Source: Salinivirgaceae bacterium (GTDB lineage Bacteria; Bacteroidota; Bacteroidia; Bacteroidales; SZUA-534). From it: DNA of 33,595 nt. A model generated the notes under the pieces. That model did no database searches. It was not told the DNA's origin and saw only the letters and a program-made list of their open reading frames with translations. Position numbers and translations under genes: made by a program. Numbering within the stretch: position 1 is the first letter of the stretch; each line of letters opens with the position of its first letter. The DNA is taken from the NCBI GenBank assembly GCA_016284875.1, contig JAEEPS010000032.1, positions 1 to 33,595 of the forward strand, given 5' to 3'. This document shows positions 14,267 to 21,980 of the stretch, piece by piece.

Positions 14267-14310
14267 CAACTTTTGAAGCACATTATTCCGATAGACGGAA
14301 TCCTATTGCG

Positions 14311-14529
14311 TTAACTAACCTTCTGAATATCCAAATTGATTGACATCCCAGAAAGTACGCCTGCTTTCTTAATGTCGATACCATATTTTTGTTGGAAGGC
14401 ATCGGCGATTTTTTGTTTTGCTTCGGCTGTTTGAATAGAGTTTGTTACAACTTCCACACTCATACCTTTTTCAACGCGTACGCCATTACACAAAACCTGA
14501 CGTTTCGTGGTTACTCTAAAAAGTGCCAT
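14311..14529 (-). CDS. Small conserved protein (DUF6140-like)
   Basis: This 72-residue soluble protein starts MALFRVTTKRQVLCNGVRVEKG and ends with KYGIDIKKAGVLSGMSINLDI. It resembles a family of short Bacteroidota proteins whose N-terminal beta-hairpin motif reads NGVRxEKGMSVEVVT and whose C-terminal part reads YGIDIKKAG. I associate this with DUF6140, but the recollection is not certain. No catalytic motif or signal peptide is visible. It is the last gene of a leftward operon, 12 bp after the UDG-like gene, and is followed by a hairpin terminator. Confidence 0.65.
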   Translation of the reverse strand: MALFRVTTKRQVLCNGVRVEKGMSVEVVTNSIQTAEAKQKIADAFQQKYGIDIKKAGVLSGMSINLDIQKVS

Positions 14530-14541
14530 AATTATAAAATA

Positions 14542-15285
14542 TTAATGGTTAAACGATTCTTTTAACTTATACACCTGCTGCACATTGGCAATCATTTCGT
14601 CGAATTTGTCTTCGTTGCAAACGCGAGCCGACGGGTGATAACTGTCAATCACAAGCAAATCGGATTCGGCGCAATAAAAGCACCACGTGTTTATCTGCTC
14701 AAAATGCTTGTCACCATAAATCCGCTGCAACACAATGTCGGTTAGTGTGCCACTGCCACCACCGCACACTATTATGTTGGGATTCAGCAATTCACGAATC
14801 TGATAATTCACAAAACGCTCGTCACGATTATAGAAATCAATCACTTCGTCATTGTTTACTTGCGCACCGCCCGACAACTTTTTCACGTTGACTTGCGCCA
14901 TCGGATATTTCCTTGCCAACTCAACGTACTCGTCTTTCGATTTGTCGAATACAGGCAAATGGTCGGCTGTTACTTCGTTGAGAGCCCACAACCATTTGAA
15001 CAAAACGATATAAAAACGGTGTGTTGGTTTGATTGAGCCGTCGGGATTTTTCTCATTGCCCAAAGGCCACCAACGAATGTCGTCGCCTGGATTGTCGTTA
15101 GTGTCCTTCATCAAGAACAGCACACGGCGTTTGGCTTTCAGCCATTTTTCGGCTTCGGCGTTACGGTCATCGTTTCGCCCGAACATAAGACCATCGAAAC
15201 AGAAATCCTTCTGTTCTTCTGCTGAATAACTGTTGTACCAATCTTCGTACAATTTGTCTTCTTTTTCTATAAAACTTTGTACCAT
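14542..15285 (-). CDS. Uracil-DNA-glycosylase-fold-like protein
   Basis: This is a 247-residue protein without signal peptide or membrane segment. Its layout suggests the UDG superfamily: a strand with RRVLFLMKDTNDNPGDD (near residues 53-69), a central PMAQVNVKKLSGG, the strand NPNIIVCGGGSGTLTDIV typical of UDG-like Rossmann folds, and a late motif LVIDSYHPSARV in which HPS parallels UDG motif 2. The usual catalytic motif-1 GxDPYP/GxAPG is not obvious (KDTNDNPGDD occupies its place), so glycosylase activity is doubtful and a divergent member is more likely. It is the third gene of a four-gene leftward operon with gaps of 11 and 12 bp. Confidence 0.6.
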   Translation of the reverse strand: MVQSFIEKEDKLYEDWYNSYSAEEQKDFCFDGLMFGRNDDRNAEAEKWLKAKRRVLFLMKDTNDNPGDDIRWWPLGNEKNPDGSIKPTHRFYIVLFKWLWALNEVTADHLPVFDKSKDEYVELARKYPMAQVNVKKLSGGAQVNNDEVIDFYNRDERFVNYQIRELLNPNIIVCGGGSGTLTDIVLQRIYGDKHFEQINTWCFYCAESDLLVIDSYHPSARVCNEDKFDEMIANVQQVYKLKESFNH

Positions 15286-15296
15286 AATAATTTAAT

Positions 15297-15683
15297 TTAC
15301 AAATATTGTTTCGTAGAATTAACGTCTGCCTTGGATTCTTCTAAAAGCCTATCCTTCTCTTCTCGCAATTTTTCTTCTTTTTCCCTCTTTTTCCGTTCCA
15401 TATATTCACGTCTTTTGGCCCGTGCTTTTTCTTTGCGTTTTAATTCTTCTCGTTCTTCCCGTTTTTCTCTAATCCAATAGAATAAATCATCGAAAAGGTC
15501 TATAATCCAAGCAATTGGTTTAAAAAGACATTTAAATATAAACACAATAGCATCAATGATATACTCAAAGGCATCAATAACATTGGCGCCAAACGTGGTT
15601 TTGGTGAGAATGTGAATAATGAGAAGTAGCAAGGCAAGGCCTGCAACCGACCAAATAATTATATAAATTGCAGTATCACTCAT
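15297..15683 (-). CDS. Membrane protein with a charged coiled-coil tail
   Basis: This 128-residue protein has two hydrophobic segments (about residues 5-26, IYIIIWSVAGLALLLLIIHI, and 41-67, YIIDAIVFIFKCLFKPIAWI onward). They are followed by about 55 residues that are nearly all Arg, Lys and Glu (EEREELKRKEKARAKRREY), predicting a long single charged helix or coiled coil in the cytoplasm. I recognise no family. It sits 15 bp after the lipoprotein gene and 11 bp before the UDG-like gene in a single leftward transcription unit, so it may anchor or recruit the other products at the membrane. Confidence 0.65.
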   Translation of the reverse strand: MSDTAIYIIIWSVAGLALLLLIIHILTKTTFGANVIDAFEYIIDAIVFIFKCLFKPIAWIIDLFDDLFYWIREKREEREELKRKEKARAKRREYMERKKREKEEKLREEKDRLLEESKADVNSTKQYL

Positions 15684-15698
15684 TTTAAGGTAAATTGG

Positions 15699-16376
15699 CT
15701 AATATCCTAAACCAGAATACAAATCAGAATCGCTGACATAGTTTATTTCGTAATGTTCGTCATCAAAATCGGATACTGTACAATAAACAAATCGTTTGCC
15801 GTCAATCCTATAAACCACATCATAAACAGTAACTTTTTTGCTTGAAGAGTTTTTGTCCTCACGGTAATCATACACTTCCACTTGTTCTCCGATTTTCTCA
15901 ATTAAGGGTTCAAAGTTTTCATTACAAACTTTGTTGGCGGTTTTAAATGCGCGCACCTTGCTGTGCATTTGGTCGCTAACACCAAGCAATGCTCCCAAAA
16001 AGCCATTTCCAACTGCTGTTCCATAATCCACGTTTGGTTCGGGCATTTCTCCATTCAGAATAAACTCATAAAGGTCATTTTCTGTAACTTGGTCACCATA
16101 ATCGTCTTCTTCCATTTTTAAAACTTCCAAATTCCACCAGTCATCACCTTCTTCAATTACAAGGTCGCCCATTTCGTCGGGGTGTTCTGCTTTTGCTTTG
16201 TCATCTTGAACTTTGAAAACATAATCGTAGAGTTGTTCTCCAACCCAATGGTGGTCACCCGCACACGCTGCGTAAAATTTACAACCAGATTCGTGCATAA
16301 CAGTTGGCTCACAACTGGTTAGAAAAATTGTTGAAGTTGCTATTGCTGTAAAAAGCATCAAATTTCTAATTGACAT
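15699..16376 (-). CDS. Lipoprotein of unknown function
   Basis: This 225-residue protein has a lipoprotein signal peptide, MSIRNLMLFTAIATSTIFLTSC, with the lipidated cysteine at residue 22 (lipobox LTSC). The mature region is acidic (EHPDEMGDLVIEEGDDWW, EEDDYGDQVTENDLY). It ends in a beta-rich part (VEVYDYREDK, VTVYDVVYRIDGKRFVYCTVSDFDDEHYEINYVSDSD) that could be a small SH3-like or beta-sandwich domain. I recognise no family. It is the first gene of the leftward operon. Upstream (to the right) lies a large foldback sequence at 16458-16648. Composition is AT-rich compared with purF. Confidence 0.7.
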   Translation of the reverse strand: MSIRNLMLFTAIATSTIFLTSCEPTVMHESGCKFYAACAGDHHWVGEQLYDYVFKVQDDKAKAEHPDEMGDLVIEEGDDWWNLEVLKMEEDDYGDQVTENDLYEFILNGEMPEPNVDYGTAVGNGFLGALLGVSDQMHSKVRAFKTANKVCNENFEPLIEKIGEQVEVYDYREDKNSSSKKVTVYDVVYRIDGKRFVYCTVSDFDDEHYEINYVSDSDLYSGLGY

Positions 16377-16457
16377 AATTATACATTTTTACGTTGTGCC
16401 TACTGTTTGATACGGATTATCGGCTTGTTCCGTCAGCACTTTGTTTGGGAAGGCAGA

Positions 16458-16648
16458 CACATAAAAATAGCGTGGTGCCAATTCGCTTTCAATCGCTTTC
16501 TTAAGGATTTACTGGACTACCTATTTATACCAATTGATGTGAACAAAGCCCACGCTTACGCATAGGCATTTTTGCTCTTTGTCGGTATAAATATCTCAAA
16601 AGTGTCCAGTTTTTAAGAAAGCAGACTTTAAGCCAAAACGCTATTTAT
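16458..16648. repeat. Large imperfect foldback (inverted repeat) element
   Basis: The two ends are inverted copies: the left arm has ACATAAAAATAGCG, GTGCCAA and GCTTTCTTAAGGATTTACTGGAC. The right arm, read in reverse complement, has ACATAAATAGCG, TTTGGCTTAA and GCTTTCTTAAAAACTGGAC. Inside these, TATTTATACC (16522-16531) pairs perfectly with GGTATAAATA (16584-16593), then ACAAAG with CTTTGT, then GCC with GGC near the apex. The whole can fold as one interrupted hairpin of about 190 nt. It could be a MITE-like element, an integron attC-like site or a structured RNA; none of these is proven. Confidence 0.65.
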
Positions 16649-16858
16649 GTTATATGTCTTTTAGTCGGTTATTTCACCATAGGCAAATAGTTTTATTCGT
16701 TTTTAAATTGAACACATAATTAGCAAAAGGTTTTCTTTTTAGCAAGAAAAAATGATTTTGTTGGCTTCGAGGAAATCGTCTCTGTTGTAAAATTCGCTAT
16801 TTATCAATAAATTAAATCTGTTCAATCAGTGTCATCTGCGTTCTATGTTCTGCAAAAT

Positions 16859-16974
16859 TTTCCAATTCGTAATAAAAACTCGTAATTCATAACGTAAATA
16901 ATATTTTTAAGCGGATATTTCTAATAAAATATCGAATTTTGCACCGCAATAATTACAAAATGTAAACAAATTGA
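16859..16974 (+). promoter_or_regulatory. Shared promoter block, copy C (upstream of purF)
   Basis: GTAATA (16869-16874), ACTCGTAA (16878-16885), TAATAAAAT (16922-16930) and -7-like GAATTTTG (16934-16941) match the dapL and carA copies with identical 65-bp spacing. TTTCCAATyC (16859-16868) is shared with the carA copy. The predicted transcript start is near 16948, leaving a leader of about 105 nt. Confidence 0.65.
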
Positions 16975-17052
16975 ATTGATAAGAAGAAATTCGAAAGCGA
17001 AATAAATAGCGTTCAACAACTTCAATCATTCAATTAATCAGTCATTCAATTT

Positions 17053-18414
17053 ATGGGTGTTCATCACGAGTGCGGTGTGTTGGGAATTTACGGGGTGCAG
17101 GACGCCGCGCGGCTGGCCTACTATGCGCTTCACAGCCTTCAGCACCGCGGGCAGCAGAGTTGCGGAATTGTTACTTTCGACAACGGCGAAATGCACATTA
17201 TGAAGGGACAAGGGCTTGTGAATGAGGTTTTTAATCAACAGAATCTCACCACTTTGACGGGCAATATCGCCATCGGGCACGTGCGCTACCCCACAACCAA
17301 CGTGGGCGGAATGGAAAACGTGCAGCCATTCTCGTTCCGTCACCATACGGGCGATTTTGCGCTTGCTCACAATGGTAATATTGTCAATTTCAACGAGATA
17401 CGCCGATATCAGGAGCAGCGCGGAAGTTTGTTTCAGACCACGTCGGACAGCGAACTTTTCGCGCATCTCATCAAGAAAAACTACTCTGACGACCACCGCA
17501 TCCACAACATTCTCGACGCGCTCAACATTCTAGAGGGCGCCTTCTCACTTGTGGTTATGACCGCCAACCGACTCTACGCCTGCCGCGACAAGTACGGCTT
17601 TCATCCGCTGTCGGTGGGGCGCCTGGGCGACGGCTACATTGTGGCGAGCGAGACGTGCGCTTTCGACGCCGTCGGGGCGGAATTTCTGCGCGACGTGGAG
17701 CCTGGCGAGGTGCTCGCCATCGACCATCACGGCTTGCGCTCGAACCGCTATACCGCTGAATGTCACCACAATATGTGCGCAATGGAGTACATCTATTTTG
17801 CCCGCCCCGATAGCGACATTGAGGGCTGCAACGTCCACGCGTACCGCAAAAATTCGGGCAAATTGCTCTACAAGGAGCATCCCGTTGAGGCGGACATCGT
17901 GGTGGGCGTGCCCGATTCGAGTTTGAGCGCCGCCATCGGTTATGCCGAAGCGAGCGGAATCCCTTACGAAATGGGGCTGCTGAAGAGCAAATACGTTGCG
18001 CGGACGTTCATTCAGCCCACGCAGGAGTTGCGCGACCGCGGCGTGAAAATGAAACTCTCGCCCGTGCGCAGCGTGGTCAGCGGCAAGCGCATTGTTCTAA
18101 TCGACGACTCGATAGTGCGCGGCACCACTTCGCGGCAGATTGTCAGAATGTTACGCGACGCTGGCGCCCGCGAGGTTCACCTGTGCATTGCAAGCCCGAA
18201 GTACGCTTTTCCGTGCTATTACGGCATCGACACGGGCACTGCCGACCAACTGATTGGTGCAAGCAACAGCGTGGAGCAGATTCGCGATTTTGTGGGTGCC
18301 GATTCGCTCTATTTCCTTTCGGAAGAGGCTATGTATCAGGCAGGTAACCGCACTGATTTGTGCGCTGCCTGCTTCACGGGGCGCTATCCAACGAAGTTGT
18401 ACGATAAGAATTAG
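17053..18414 (+). CDS. purF: Amidophosphoribosyltransferase
   Basis: This 453-residue enzyme catalyses the first step of purine synthesis, PRPP plus glutamine to phosphoribosylamine. The N-terminal Ntn glutaminase has its nucleophile at C7 after a short propeptide (MGVHHE-CGVLGI), with HRGQQSCGI, RYPTTN and HNGN. The PRPP loop is VLIDDSIVRGTTS (residues 348-360). Four cysteines, C242 (MCAMEYIYFARPDS), C388 (PCYYGID), C437 and C440 (CAACFTG), match the [4Fe-4S] ligands of the Bacillus-type enzyme, so this is the iron-sulfur, oxygen-sensitive, propeptide-processed class. Length is a little short of the Bacillus protein. It is transcribed from the shared promoter block copy C and shows no tight operon partner; pyrG follows after 235 bp. 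Confidence 0.95.
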   Translation: MGVHHECGVLGIYGVQDAARLAYYALHSLQHRGQQSCGIVTFDNGEMHIMKGQGLVNEVFNQQNLTTLTGNIAIGHVRYPTTNVGGMENVQPFSFRHHTGDFALAHNGNIVNFNEIRRYQEQRGSLFQTTSDSELFAHLIKKNYSDDHRIHNILDALNILEGAFSLVVMTANRLYACRDKYGFHPLSVGRLGDGYIVASETCAFDAVGAEFLRDVEPGEVLAIDHHGLRSNRYTAECHHNMCAMEYIYFARPDSDIEGCNVHAYRKNSGKLLYKEHPVEADIVVGVPDSSLSAAIGYAEASGIPYEMGLLKSKYVARTFIQPTQELRDRGVKMKLSPVRSVVSGKRIVLIDDSIVRGTTSRQIVRMLRDAGAREVHLCIASPKYAFPCYYGIDTGTADQLIGASNSVEQIRDFVGADSLYFLSEEAMYQAGNRTDLCAACFTGRYPTKLYDKN

Positions 18415-18477
18415 GAGTTAGGAGTTAGAAGTTAGGAATTAGGAGTTAGGAAATAATTAATAATTAACAAATAACAA
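18412..18477. repeat. TTAGGAG-type tandem simple repeat after purF
   Basis: About six units of GTTAGGA/GAATTAGGA (18412-18451) run straight out of the purF stop codon. They are followed by AATTAATAATTAAC-type sequence to about 18484. This is simple-sequence expansion; no gene is present. Confidence 0.7.
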
Positions 18478-18511
18478 TTAACAATGAAGGCAGAATGGTA
18501 AGAAAATCGCT

Positions 18512-18571
18512 AACCGATTCAATCCGATTTTAACCGATAACTTATTCTGATTGAATCTGATACAATCGGTT
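18512..18571. other. pyrG upstream region with a long-range dyad
   Basis: AACCGATT (18512-18519) and AATCGGTT (18564-18571) are perfectly complementary across a 44-nt spacer that itself contains related GATTCAATC/GATTGAATC pieces, so the region can fold. A stretch with ATCTGTG/AATCAGTG units follows before the pyrG start. No -7 box of good quality was found, so the pyrG promoter is undefined. Confidence 0.35.
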
Positions 18572-18649
18572 GGAGACAGTAAAATCTGTGTTAATCAGTG
18601 TTTTCTGTGCCATCTGTGCGAAACTGAAAATCAATAATCAAAAATAGAT

Positions 18650-20254
18650 ATGTCAAAATTTGTGTTTGTAACAGGCGGAGTGGTGTCAGGATTGGGCAAG
18701 GGCATCACGGCATCGAGTGTGGCGCTGCTGCTTAAAGCGCACGGCCACAAGGTTTTTATGCAGAAGTTCGACCCCTACATCAACGTTGACCCAGGCACTA
18801 TGAGCCCCTACCAGCACGGCGAGGTTTTTGTGACTGCCGATGGCACCGAAACCGACTTGGATTTGGGTCATTATGAGCGATTTATCGACGAGGAAATGAA
18901 CTACACGTCGAACATCACAATGGGCAAGGTGCTGAAATCGGTCATCGACAAGGAGCGCCGCGGCGATTTTCTGGGCGGCACGGTGCAGATTGTGCCGCAC
19001 GTCACCGACGAGATTAAGAACAAGATTTACGAGGCGGCTTCGTCGTCGGGTGCCGACGTGGTGATTACCGAGATAGGCGGCACCATTGGCGACATTGAGA
19101 GTGAGGCTTTTCTGGAGGCGCTACGTCAGGTGAAACTCGAAAACCACCCCGACGACACGCTTTTCATCCACACCACGCTGGTGCCCGCGCTGTTCGGGTC
19201 TAACGAGTTGAAAACCAAGCCTACACAGCACTCTGTCATTGAGTTGCGTGGCAAGGGCATCCAACCCGACATCATCGTCTGCCGCACGCCCGTGATACTC
19301 GACGCCGACGTGCGCCGAAAAATCGGCCTATTCTGCTCTGTGCCTGCCGATTGCGTCATTTCGAGCGCCGACGTCGACAACATCTACCAAATACCGCTGC
19401 TCTATCATCGGCAGAAAATCGATTCGCTGATAATCAAACGCTTGCGACTGCCGCGCGGCAAGTTCGACATAAAATTCTGGACCGATATGGTGAGCCGCGT
19501 CAACCATCTGAAACACGATATGCACGTTGCCCTTGTCGGGAAATATACCGATTTGCAGGACGCGTATATCAGTGTGGCTGAAGCGCTTAAGCACGCTGGA
19601 TACAAGTTCGGGGTGCGGGTTCACGTTGATTATGTCGACAGCGAGGCCCTTGAGCCAATGACCGACGCCGAGGTGGCCCGCACGCTTGAGCCGTTTGCAG
19701 GAATTGTGGTTCCTGGCGGATTCGGAAGCCGCGGAATCGAAGGAATGGTGAAGGCCTGCCGTTTCGCCCGCGAGCGCAATGTGCCTTACTTGGGGCTGTG
19801 CCTGGGAATGCAGATTGCCACCATTGAGTTTGCGCGCAATGTGGCGGGGCTTGCAGGAGCCACTTCAACCGAGTTCGACGCCAACGCCGCGCACCCCGTC
19901 ATCTGCCTAATGGAGGAGCAGAAGGGCGTCACGAATATGGGCGGCACGTTGCGTCTGGGCAACTACGATTGCGCCATTGTTGCTGGCACTCGCGCCGCCA
20001 CGGCCTACGGCACCGACCACATTGTTGAGCGCCACCGCCACCGCTACGAGTTCAACAACAGTTACCGCGACGCGATTACCTCGGCTGGGCTGGTTGTGTC
20101 GGGTGTCAACCCGAAACTCAACCTTGTCGAGATTGTGGAGAACCCCGCCTGCCGCTTCTTTGTGGCCTGCCAGTTCCACCCCGAGTTCAAAAGCCGCCCA
20201 ACCAAGCCGCATCCGCTGTTTGTTGGGTTTGTGGAGAGTTGCTTGAATGGGTAA
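18650..20254 (+). CDS. pyrG: CTP synthase
   Basis: This 534-residue enzyme aminates UTP to CTP using glutamine and ATP. The N-terminal synthetase domain has the P-loop GGVVSGLGKGITASS (residues 9-23), KFDPYINVDPGTMSPYQHGE and EIGGTIGDIES. The C-terminal class I glutaminase has its nucleophile C384 (LGLCLGMQ), with H510 and E512 (CQFHPEFKSRP) and the oxyanion GGFGSRG. Length is typical and no key residue is missing. It stands alone between purF and a strong terminator. It belongs with carAB to pyrimidine synthesis but lacks the promoter block that carA and purF share. Confidence 0.97.
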   Translation: MSKFVFVTGGVVSGLGKGITASSVALLLKAHGHKVFMQKFDPYINVDPGTMSPYQHGEVFVTADGTETDLDLGHYERFIDEEMNYTSNITMGKVLKSVIDKERRGDFLGGTVQIVPHVTDEIKNKIYEAASSSGADVVITEIGGTIGDIESEAFLEALRQVKLENHPDDTLFIHTTLVPALFGSNELKTKPTQHSVIELRGKGIQPDIIVCRTPVILDADVRRKIGLFCSVPADCVISSADVDNIYQIPLLYHRQKIDSLIIKRLRLPRGKFDIKFWTDMVSRVNHLKHDMHVALVGKYTDLQDAYISVAEALKHAGYKFGVRVHVDYVDSEALEPMTDAEVARTLEPFAGIVVPGGFGSRGIEGMVKACRFARERNVPYLGLCLGMQIATIEFARNVAGLAGATSTEFDANAAHPVICLMEEQKGVTNMGGTLRLGNYDCAIVAGTRAATAYGTDHIVERHRHRYEFNNSYRDAITSAGLVVSGVNPKLNLVEIVENPACRFFVACQFHPEFKSRPTKPHPLFVGFVESCLNG

Positions 20255-20288
20255 GAGATTAATGAAATGCTTAAATTGTTATAACTAG

Positions 20289-20325
20289 AAAAGGGTTGGA
20301 CGTTACGGCTTCCAACCCTTTTTGA
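20289..20325 (+). terminator. Rho-independent terminator after pyrG
   Basis: AAAAGGGTTGGA (20289-20300) pairs perfectly with TCCAACCCTTTT (20311-20322) around a 10-nt loop, followed by TTTG. Confidence 0.9.
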
Positions 20326-20383
20326 TCCACCAAATGGTTTTTATCATAATTCATTTTTAAAACGACATTATCCGAGGAAACTT

Positions 20384-20391
20384 TATTTTTG
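20384..20391 (+). promoter_or_regulatory. -7 box for the TPR-LuxR gene
   Basis: TATTTTTG is an exact TAnnTTTG match followed by CGCC. It places the transcript start near 20398 and supports ATG 20409 over the in-frame TTG at 20400. Confidence 0.6.
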
Positions 20392-20408
20392 CGCCAAAAT
20401 TGCAAACA

Positions 20409-21893
20409 ATGATTTTCAAAATAGGCTTCACTGCAGCAATTCTGGTATACGGCATGTTGGCCATGGGGTCTCCAAATGCCCAGAAATACAACGAGTTATA
20501 TGCCAAATACGAGGAGTGTGACAAGAATAACGACTATAGTGGTTCAGTAAAATATCTTGAGGAAGCCTTACCTTTCATTCATCCCGACTCAATAGAATGT
20601 TTTTCAAACACATACAATGGTTTGTCGTACGCCTGTTGGGATTTAGGTCAGTATGAGAAGGCCATCGATTACGGAAATTTGGCGTTGGAATGCGATTTTC
20701 AGATTGGTGACTCAGCCCGTATATCGACATCTTTCAATCTGTTGGCGATACTTTTTACCCATCAACGACGTTTTGATGAGGCCGAACATTATATCCAGCA
20801 GGCCATCACCTATGTGCCGCACAACAATACGCAGATGAAGGCAGGGCGGTATGCCGTTTTTGGAGAAATTCTTTCGGCAAACGGGAAAGACGCCGAGGCC
20901 ATCAGTTACATACGCAAGGCCTACACGCTCGACTCCATCGACAATAGAACGGACAAAATGCCCGTGCGTCTCTCGCAACTTGGCACTGCCTACATGCGGA
21001 ATAAGGAGTATTCAAAAGCCGAAACAACATTGGCTTTGGCGACCGATGGACTTCGCGCAATCGGCAACACTTACAGCCTGTGTATCAACTTGATATCACA
21101 AACTGAAATCTACATTATTCTAGGACGCAAGGCCGATGCTGAAAAAGCGGCAGCCGAATGTCTTACGCTGAGTACTCAGTTGAACAAGCGCAAAACCAAA
21201 CTTGAAGCCATGCGCTATCTTGCCAAATTGCGCAAAAGCCCCGAACTTTACGAACAGACGCTTTCTCTTAACGATTCACTCTATAATGAACAGATAAGCC
21301 AGCAGATAGCCGATTTTGAAGTTCGTTACGCTACTGCCGAAAAAGAGAAGGAAAACGCGCAACTTCAGGTTATTATCAACCGCCAACATTATGCGCTGGT
21401 GGTATTTATTATCGCCTTTTTTGCACTCATTATCGGCACTGTTCTTGTGTACATTGTCCGCCGAATGCGCCGTGATATTGAGCACACTGAGAAGATGGCT
21501 CGTGAATTGTTTGTCAATCCAAACAGACCGAAACAGACTGCTGTCAGTTATTCTGAAAACAGCGTTAAAAATGAGAATATCACCAATCAGCCGAAGGTTG
21601 TCAATCTTAATAATCCGGCAGAGCAAATAGTCCGGCAGAAAGTTGATAACGAGGAACATGCAGTATTAAAAGAAGAAGTCAAATCGGATGTGAGCATCCA
21701 ATTGTCGCCACGCGAATTAGATATTGTTAAGGCCTGCTGTCAGGGCAAGTTGAGCAAAGAGATTGCCGATGATTTTGGAATCAGCAAAAAGACTGTGGAC
21801 AACCACAAATCAACTATTTATCAGAAAATTGGAGTCTGCAACAATACCGAGTTGATTTTGTTTGCCGTGAAACACGGTCTGGCAAGGGTGTGA
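20409..21893 (+). CDS. TPR-domain membrane protein with LuxR-type HTH
   Basis: This 494-residue protein has an N-terminal signal peptide or anchor (MIFKIGFTAAILVYGMLAMG). About six TPR-like helical pairs follow (for example NDYSGSVKYLEEALPFI, GQYEKAIDYGNLAL, RRFDEAEHYIQQAI, KDAEAISYIRKAY). Then come a transmembrane helix near residues 324-347 (YALVVFIIAFFALIIGTVLV) and a cytoplasmic C-terminal LuxR/GerE HTH (LSPRELDIVKACCQG, SKEIADDFGISKKTVDNHKS). This periplasmic-TPR, membrane, cytoplasmic-HTH layout recurs in Bacteroidota as one-component membrane regulators. The ligand and target are unknown. It is convergent with a TPR-SpoIIE phosphatase of similar N-terminal architecture, which may be a functional partner. 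Confidence 0.85.
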   Translation: MIFKIGFTAAILVYGMLAMGSPNAQKYNELYAKYEECDKNNDYSGSVKYLEEALPFIHPDSIECFSNTYNGLSYACWDLGQYEKAIDYGNLALECDFQIGDSARISTSFNLLAILFTHQRRFDEAEHYIQQAITYVPHNNTQMKAGRYAVFGEILSANGKDAEAISYIRKAYTLDSIDNRTDKMPVRLSQLGTAYMRNKEYSKAETTLALATDGLRAIGNTYSLCINLISQTEIYIILGRKADAEKAAAECLTLSTQLNKRKTKLEAMRYLAKLRKSPELYEQTLSLNDSLYNEQISQQIADFEVRYATAEKEKENAQLQVIINRQHYALVVFIIAFFALIIGTVLVYIVRRMRRDIEHTEKMARELFVNPNRPKQTAVSYSENSVKNENITNQPKVVNLNNPAEQIVRQKVDNEEHAVLKEEVKSDVSIQLSPRELDIVKACCQGKLSKEIADDFGISKKTVDNHKSTIYQKIGVCNNTELILFAVKHGLARV

Positions 21894-21980
21894 TTTTTTC
21901 CAATCTCTTGACCGAAATACAATAGCCGAATCGCTTGTTGGTTTTAAATGAGTCCTTTGCGTTTCCTGTTTCCGTTTCCG

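Noticed and set aside
16391..16660. Integron gene-cassette array bounded by attC sites
   Set aside because: Only one foldback is present, no integrase is visible, and the neighbouring genes form a multi-gene operon with its own terminator, so a cassette array is not supported even though attC-like folding remains open.
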